Origin: Deltaproteobacteria bacterium
Lineage (GTDB): Bacteria > Myxococcota_A > UBA9160 > PR03
DNA length: 34,676 nt
Direction: 5' to 3'
Assembly (NCBI GenBank): GCA_035063765.1
Contig: JAPSFT010000035.1
Span: 1-34,676, forward strand
The notes under the pieces were generated by a model, which saw nothing but the letters and a program-made list of their open reading frames with translations, had not been told where the DNA came from and searched no databases. This document shows, in pieces, positions 30,973-34,676 of the stretch. Numbering within the stretch: position 1 is the stretch's first letter; each line of letters starts with the position of its first letter. The position numbers and the translations under genes are program-made.

Positions 30973-32856
30973 ATGAGCCAGCCCGAGAGCCCCGCGCCCG
31001 GGGGCCGCGCCGACGTCGCCCTCGACCCGATGCTCGGGCTGCGCCGCACGCACGCCTGCGGCGCGGTGACGGAGGATCTGGTCGGGCGCGAGGTGGTGGT
31101 GGCCGGCTGGGTGCACGGCTGCCGCGACCACGGCGGCGTGCTCTTCGTCGACCTGCGCGACCGCGAGGGCCGGGTGCAGGCGGTGTTCCGGCCCGAGGTG
31201 GACACCGCCTCGCACGCGCGCGCGGGCCTCCTGCGCTCGGAGTTCGTCGCGATGGTGCGCGGCGTGGTCGAGCGGCGCACGCCCGAGACGGTGAACCCGA
31301 AGCTCGCGACGGGCGCGCTCGAGATCGTGGCGCGCGAGCTGCGGATCCTGAACACCGCGACGCCGCCGCCCTTCGCGCTCGACGACGACCCGGGCGCGGA
31401 CGAGACCGTGCGCCTGCGCCACCGCATCCACGATCTGCGCCGCGCGCCGCTCCAGCGCGCCCTGCGCGTGCGGCACGCGCTCTACCAGTCGGCGCGCCGC
31501 ACGCTCACCGAGCTGGGCTTCCTCGAGCTCGAGACGCCGATCCTCGCCAAGGCCACGCCCGAGGGCGCGCGCGACTTCCTGGTGCCGAGCCGGCTCCAGC
31601 CGGGCGAGTTCTACGCGCTGCCGCAGTCGCCGCAGATCATGAAGCAGCTCTTCATGATTGCGGGCTTCGACCGCTACTTCCAGATCGCACGCTGCTTCCG
31701 CGACGAGGACCTGCGCGCCGACCGCCAGCTCGAGTTCACCCAGATCGACCTCGAGATGTCCTTCGTCGGTGTCGAGGAGGTGCTCGCGGTGCTCGAGGAG
31801 CTCACCTGCCGGGCCTGGCAGGAGGCGGGCGGGATCGAGCTGCCGCGCCCCTTCCCGCGCCTCTCCTACCAGGAGGCGATGGCCCGCTACGGCTCCGACA
31901 AGCCGGACGTGCGCGTGCGGCTCGAGCTCGTGGAGCTCAGCGACCTGTTCCGCGCCTCGGAGTTCCGCGCCTTCCGCCAGGCCGTCGACAAGGGCGGGAT
32001 CGTGAAGTGCCTGCCCGTGCACGACGCCGACGCGCTGACCCGCGGCGAGATCGACCGGCTCGAGGCCTTCGTGAAGAAGGAGCTCGGCGGCAAGGGCCTG
32101 GCCTGGGTGCGGGTCGTGGCGGACGGCTCGTGGCAGTCGCCGATCGCGAAGTTCCTCTCGGAGTCCGAGCGCGCCGGGATCGCCGCGCGCACGGGCGCGC
32201 GGCCGGGCAGCGTGCTCTTCTTCGCGGCCGACGAGTTCGCGAAGGCCAACGCGATCCTGGGCCGCCTGCGCACCGACCTGGGCCGCCAGCTCGGGCGCGT
32301 GGACGAGCGCGCCTGGGCGCCGCTCCTCGTGCTGGGCTTCCCGGTCTTCGAGCGCGGCGAGGACGGCCAGCTCACCTTCATGCACATGCCCTTCGTGGCG
32401 CCGGCGGACGAGGACCTGGCGCTGCTCGAGAGCGACCCCGAGCGCGTGCGCGGCAGCCACTACGACGTCGTCGTGAACGGGCTCGAGCTCGGCTCCGGGA
32501 GCCTGCGCAACCATCGCAGCGACGTGCAGCGGCGCATCTTCGAGCTGCTCGGCTACTCGAAGGACGAGATGGAGGCGCGCTTCGGCTTCCTGCTGAACGC
32601 GCTCGACGCCGGCGCGCCGCCCCACGGCGGCTTCGCCTTCGGCCTCGACCGGATGGCGATGCTCCTGGCGGGCGCCGAGAGCCTGCGCGACGTGATCGCC
32701 TTCCCGAAGACCCAGCGCGGGCAGGATCTCCTGATGGGCGCGCCCTCGACGGTGGAGCCGGCGCAGCTCGACGAGCTGGCGCTGCGGATCGCGCCGCCGG
32801 CGGGCGCCGCCGGTGGGGCCGCGCCGAGCCCAACGGGTCCGAAGCGGGGCCGCTGA
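30973..32856 (+). CDS. aspS: aspartyl-tRNA synthetase
   Basis: This class II enzyme charges tRNA with aspartate. The 627 residues match the bacterial type with its GAD insertion. The N-terminal anticodon-binding OB fold shows GWVHGCRDHGGVLFVDLRDR, then TPILAKATPEGARDFLVPSR, LPQSPQIMKQLFMIAGFDRY, motif 2 CFRDEDLRADRQLEFTQIDL, and motif 3 GGFAFGLDRMAMLL. An HHPF sequence is usual in the aspartate-binding region; here it reads HMPF, with Met472 in place of the second His. A Pro/Ala-rich tail ends the protein. Whether it also misacylates tRNA-Asn depends on the presence of GatCAB, which is outside this window. glpA begins six bases after its stop. Confidence 0.95.
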   Translation: MSQPESPAPGGRADVALDPMLGLRRTHACGAVTEDLVGREVVVAGWVHGCRDHGGVLFVDLRDREGRVQAVFRPEVDTASHARAGLLRSEFVAMVRGVVERRTPETVNPKLATGALEIVARELRILNTATPPPFALDDDPGADETVRLRHRIHDLRRAPLQRALRVRHALYQSARRTLTELGFLELETPILAKATPEGARDFLVPSRLQPGEFYALPQSPQIMKQLFMIAGFDRYFQIARCFRDEDLRADRQLEFTQIDLEMSFVGVEEVLAVLEELTCRAWQEAGGIELPRPFPRLSYQEAMARYGSDKPDVRVRLELVELSDLFRASEFRAFRQAVDKGGIVKCLPVHDADALTRGEIDRLEAFVKKELGGKGLAWVRVVADGSWQSPIAKFLSESERAGIAARTGARPGSVLFFAADEFAKANAILGRLRTDLGRQLGRVDERAWAPLLVLGFPVFERGEDGQLTFMHMPFVAPADEDLALLESDPERVRGSHYDVVVNGLELGSGSLRNHRSDVQRRIFELLGYSKDEMEARFGFLLNALDAGAPPHGGFAFGLDRMAMLLAGAESLRDVIAFPKTQRGQDLLMGAPSTVEPAQLDELALRIAPPAGAAGGAAPSPTGPKRGR

Positions 32857-32861
32857 GCGGC

Positions 32862-34634
32862 GTGGAGCGCAGCCTGCGCGTCCAGGTGCTCGTGATCGGC
32901 GGCGGCATCAACGGCGCCGGCATCGCGCGCGACCTTGCCCTGCGCGGCGTCTCCTGCGCCCTCGTCGAGCGGCGCGAGCTCGGCTCCGGCACCTCGTGGG
33001 CGTCGTCGGGGATGATCCACGGCGGGCTCCGCTACCTCCAGAAGGATCCCGAGGTCACGCGGCACTCGTGCGTCGACTCGGGCGCGATCCAGCGCATCGC
33101 GCCGCACCTGGTGTTCCGGATCCCCTTCGTGATGCCGGTCTTCGCCGAGGACCCGATCGGGCCCGAGCTCGTCGAGGTCGGCCTCGAGATGTACGACCGC
33201 TACCAGCCCTTCAAGAACGGGCGCCCCCACACGCGGCTCTCGCGGGCCGAGGCGCTGCGCCTCGAGCCTGCCCTCTCGCCGCGCCTCGACTGCGCCTTCA
33301 CGCTCGACGAGTGGGGCGTCGACGCCGCGCGCCTCACGGCCGCCAACGCCCTCGACGCCGCCGCGCGCGGCGCCCACCTGTGGACCCACGTCGAGGCCGT
33401 CGAGCTCCTGCGCGAGGGCGCCCGCGTGACGGGCGCCCGCGTCCGCGACCGGCTCTCGGGCGACGCCTGGCGGATCGAGGCCGAGCTCGTGATGAACGCC
33501 ACGGGGCCCTGGGCGCCGAAGGTCGCGAGGCTCGCGGGGGTCGAGGTGCGGCTGCGCCCGGCCAAGGGCATCCACCTGGTCTTCGAGCGCCGCGTCTCGC
33601 AGCTCGCGATCTACGCGCGCGGCGTCGACGGCCGCGATCTCTTCACCTTCCCGCACGAGCAGAACAGCCTGGCGGGCACCACCGACGACGACTTCTACGG
33701 CGATCTCGACCGGATCGAGGTCGGCGAGGACGAGGTCGAGTACGTGCTCCAGGCGATGGAGCGCTCGATCCCGGGCATCCGCGCCCATCGCGTGATCCAC
33801 ACCCTCCAGGGCGTGCGCCCGACCCTCTACGGTTTCGGCTGCTACGAGGACGAGCTCTCGCGCGACTACGCCGTCGTGGACCACGCGGGCGCCGGGGCCC
33901 CGGGCTTCTTCTCGATCCTGGGCGGCAAGCTCGCCGCCTATCGCCTGATGGCCGAGGACGCGAGCGACCGGCTGTGCGCGGCGCTCGGCGTGCGCGAGCC
34001 CTGCCGCAGCGCGACGACGCCGCTCCCGGGCGGGGACGGCACCCTCGACGTGCGCGCGGTGGCCGCGCGCTTCCGCACGCCGCCGGCCGCCGTGCTGCGG
34101 CTCGCCTTCCGGCACGGCACGCGCGCCGAGGAGGTGCTGGCGCCCTGGGCGCCCGCCTCGGGAGTGCCGCCGCGGCCGGTGTGCCTCTGCGAGCCCGTGC
34201 TCGACGCGGAGCTCCTCTACGCCGCCCGGCACGAAGGGATCCGCACCCTCGGCGACTGCGCGCTGCGGGTGCGCCTCGGGGTCGGCGCGTGCCAGGGGGC
34301 GGCCTGCGCGGCGCCCGCCGCGGACCTCCTCGCCGAGGCGCTCGACTGGCCGGCGGAGCGGAGGGCTGCGGAGGTCGCCGCCTTCGCGGCCGAGCGCTGG
34401 CGCGCCGGCATGCCGGTGCTCGCGGGGCGCCAGCTCGCGGCCATGGAGATCCATCGCCACGCGCATCTCGCCGCGCGTGGCTTCCAGGCAGGGGCCCGGA
34501 GCGCACGCGCTCCCGTGCGCGCCGCGGCCCGCAGCGCGCCGGCCCCGCCGCCGGATCCGGCACCGGATCCGGCGACGCGCCGGACGCTCGCCCGCTGGCG
34601 CGCCGGGCCCGGCGGCGGGGAGGAGCCCTCGTGA
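32862..34634 (+). CDS. glpA: anaerobic-type glycerol-3-phosphate dehydrogenase subunit A
   Basis: GlpA oxidises glycerol-3-phosphate to dihydroxyacetone phosphate with FAD and passes electrons through GlpB/GlpC to the quinone pool. Its 590 residues open with the FAD motif VIGGGINGAGIARDLALRG. They continue with GTSWASSGMIHGGLRYL, NATGPWAPKVARLAGV, GTTDDDFYGDLDRIEV and ILGGKLAAYRLMAEDASD. A C-terminal BFD-like iron-sulfur domain has four cysteines in VCLCEP and GACQGAAC, which distinguishes GlpA from aerobic GlpD. After that domain, a further Pro/Ala-rich tail (SAPAPPPDPAPDPA) makes it about 50 residues longer than the E. coli protein. I chose GTG 32862; upstream open frame is only GC-rich shadow of aspS. 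Its stop overlaps the next gene's GTG start. Confidence 0.93.
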   Translation: MERSLRVQVLVIGGGINGAGIARDLALRGVSCALVERRELGSGTSWASSGMIHGGLRYLQKDPEVTRHSCVDSGAIQRIAPHLVFRIPFVMPVFAEDPIGPELVEVGLEMYDRYQPFKNGRPHTRLSRAEALRLEPALSPRLDCAFTLDEWGVDAARLTAANALDAAARGAHLWTHVEAVELLREGARVTGARVRDRLSGDAWRIEAELVMNATGPWAPKVARLAGVEVRLRPAKGIHLVFERRVSQLAIYARGVDGRDLFTFPHEQNSLAGTTDDDFYGDLDRIEVGEDEVEYVLQAMERSIPGIRAHRVIHTLQGVRPTLYGFGCYEDELSRDYAVVDHAGAGAPGFFSILGGKLAAYRLMAEDASDRLCAALGVREPCRSATTPLPGGDGTLDVRAVAARFRTPPAAVLRLAFRHGTRAEEVLAPWAPASGVPPRPVCLCEPVLDAELLYAARHEGIRTLGDCALRVRLGVGACQGAACAAPAADLLAEALDWPAERRAAEVAAFAAERWRAGMPVLAGRQLAAMEIHRHAHLAARGFQAGARSARAPVRAAARSAPAPPPDPAPDPATRRTLARWRAGPGGGEEPS

Positions 34635-34676
34635 GGGCGGTCGTGGTGGGCGGCGGCCTCGCCGGCTCGGCGGCGG
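34631..34676 (+). CDS. glpB: start of a flavoprotein gene, probably glpB (3' end outside window)
   Basis: A GTG at 34631 overlaps the glpA stop in a GTGA junction, and the first 15 codons read MRAVVVGGGLAGSAA (GTG read as Met), a dinucleotide-binding fold start with GGGLAG. In the known glpABC order this would be GlpB, which anchors GlpA and transfers electrons. Only 46 bases are visible, so the assignment rests on position and this motif. Confidence 0.62.
   Translation, partial: MRAVVVGGGLAGSAA

Noticed and set aside
29907-32861. N-terminal extension of glpA through the GGDEF and aspS genes
   Set aside because: The frame is open but overlaps two identified genes; the FAD-binding fold begins a few residues after GTG 32862, which is the sensible start.

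Overview
This is a very GC-rich (about three-quarters G+C by eye), gene-dense bacterial chromosome segment. It holds 22 protein-coding genes, two of them cut by the window edges. I see no rRNA, tRNA, transposase, phage gene or CRISPR array. Gene content and order (LysM protein-dprA-trmFO-xerC-hslV-hslU followed by argB-argF, a J-domain/TPR protein beside a DnaK, several response regulators, a sigma-54 activator, an anaerobic-type glpA) suggest a deltaproteobacterial lineage such as Myxococcota or a relative. That placement is an inference from gene order and composition, not a phylogeny.

Layout. Positions 1-1934: the end of a UDP-glucose dehydrogenase gene and manC, which make nucleotide-sugar precursors for surface polysaccharide. 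Positions 2001-7256: a soluble PAS histidine kinase, a sigma-54-dependent response regulator and a large TPR protein with a probable lipoprotein signal that resembles the PrsT group of PEP-CTERM/exosortase loci. Positions 7363-17392: a long same-strand run of a LysM envelope protein, dprA, trmFO, xerC, hslV, hslU, a receiver-GAF-GAF protein, argB and argF, with several 4-base stop/start overlaps. A TDT-family transporter follows. Positions 18574-22533: a J-domain/TPR protein overlapping a DnaK that lacks the usual C-terminal lid, then alkA. Positions 22747-23946: argG.

The only long stretch without a gene is 23947-24575, between the convergent 3' ends of argG and a UbiB/ABC1-family kinase gene. 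It is packed with repeats: four 17-bp units running directly into four tandem 118-bp units, each of which is a large inverted repeat. To the right lie a seven-bladed Ycf48-like beta-propeller lipoprotein with a good promoter, an acyl-CoA synthetase on the minus strand, and, across a 41-bp inverted repeat, a receiver-GAF-GGDEF diguanylate cyclase, aspS, glpA and the first codons of glpB.

How the genes fit together: most are housekeeping genes (arginine synthesis, HslUV proteolysis, chromosome-dimer resolution, tRNA modification and charging, alkylation repair, glycerol-3-phosphate oxidation), with signalling proteins set among them. The parts most worth a second look are the 118-bp palindromic tandem array, the J-TPR/lidless-DnaK pair, the kinase/activator/TPR module beside polysaccharide genes, the output-less receiver-GAF-GAF protein inside the hslVU-arg run, and the propeller lipoprotein with a helical insertion.
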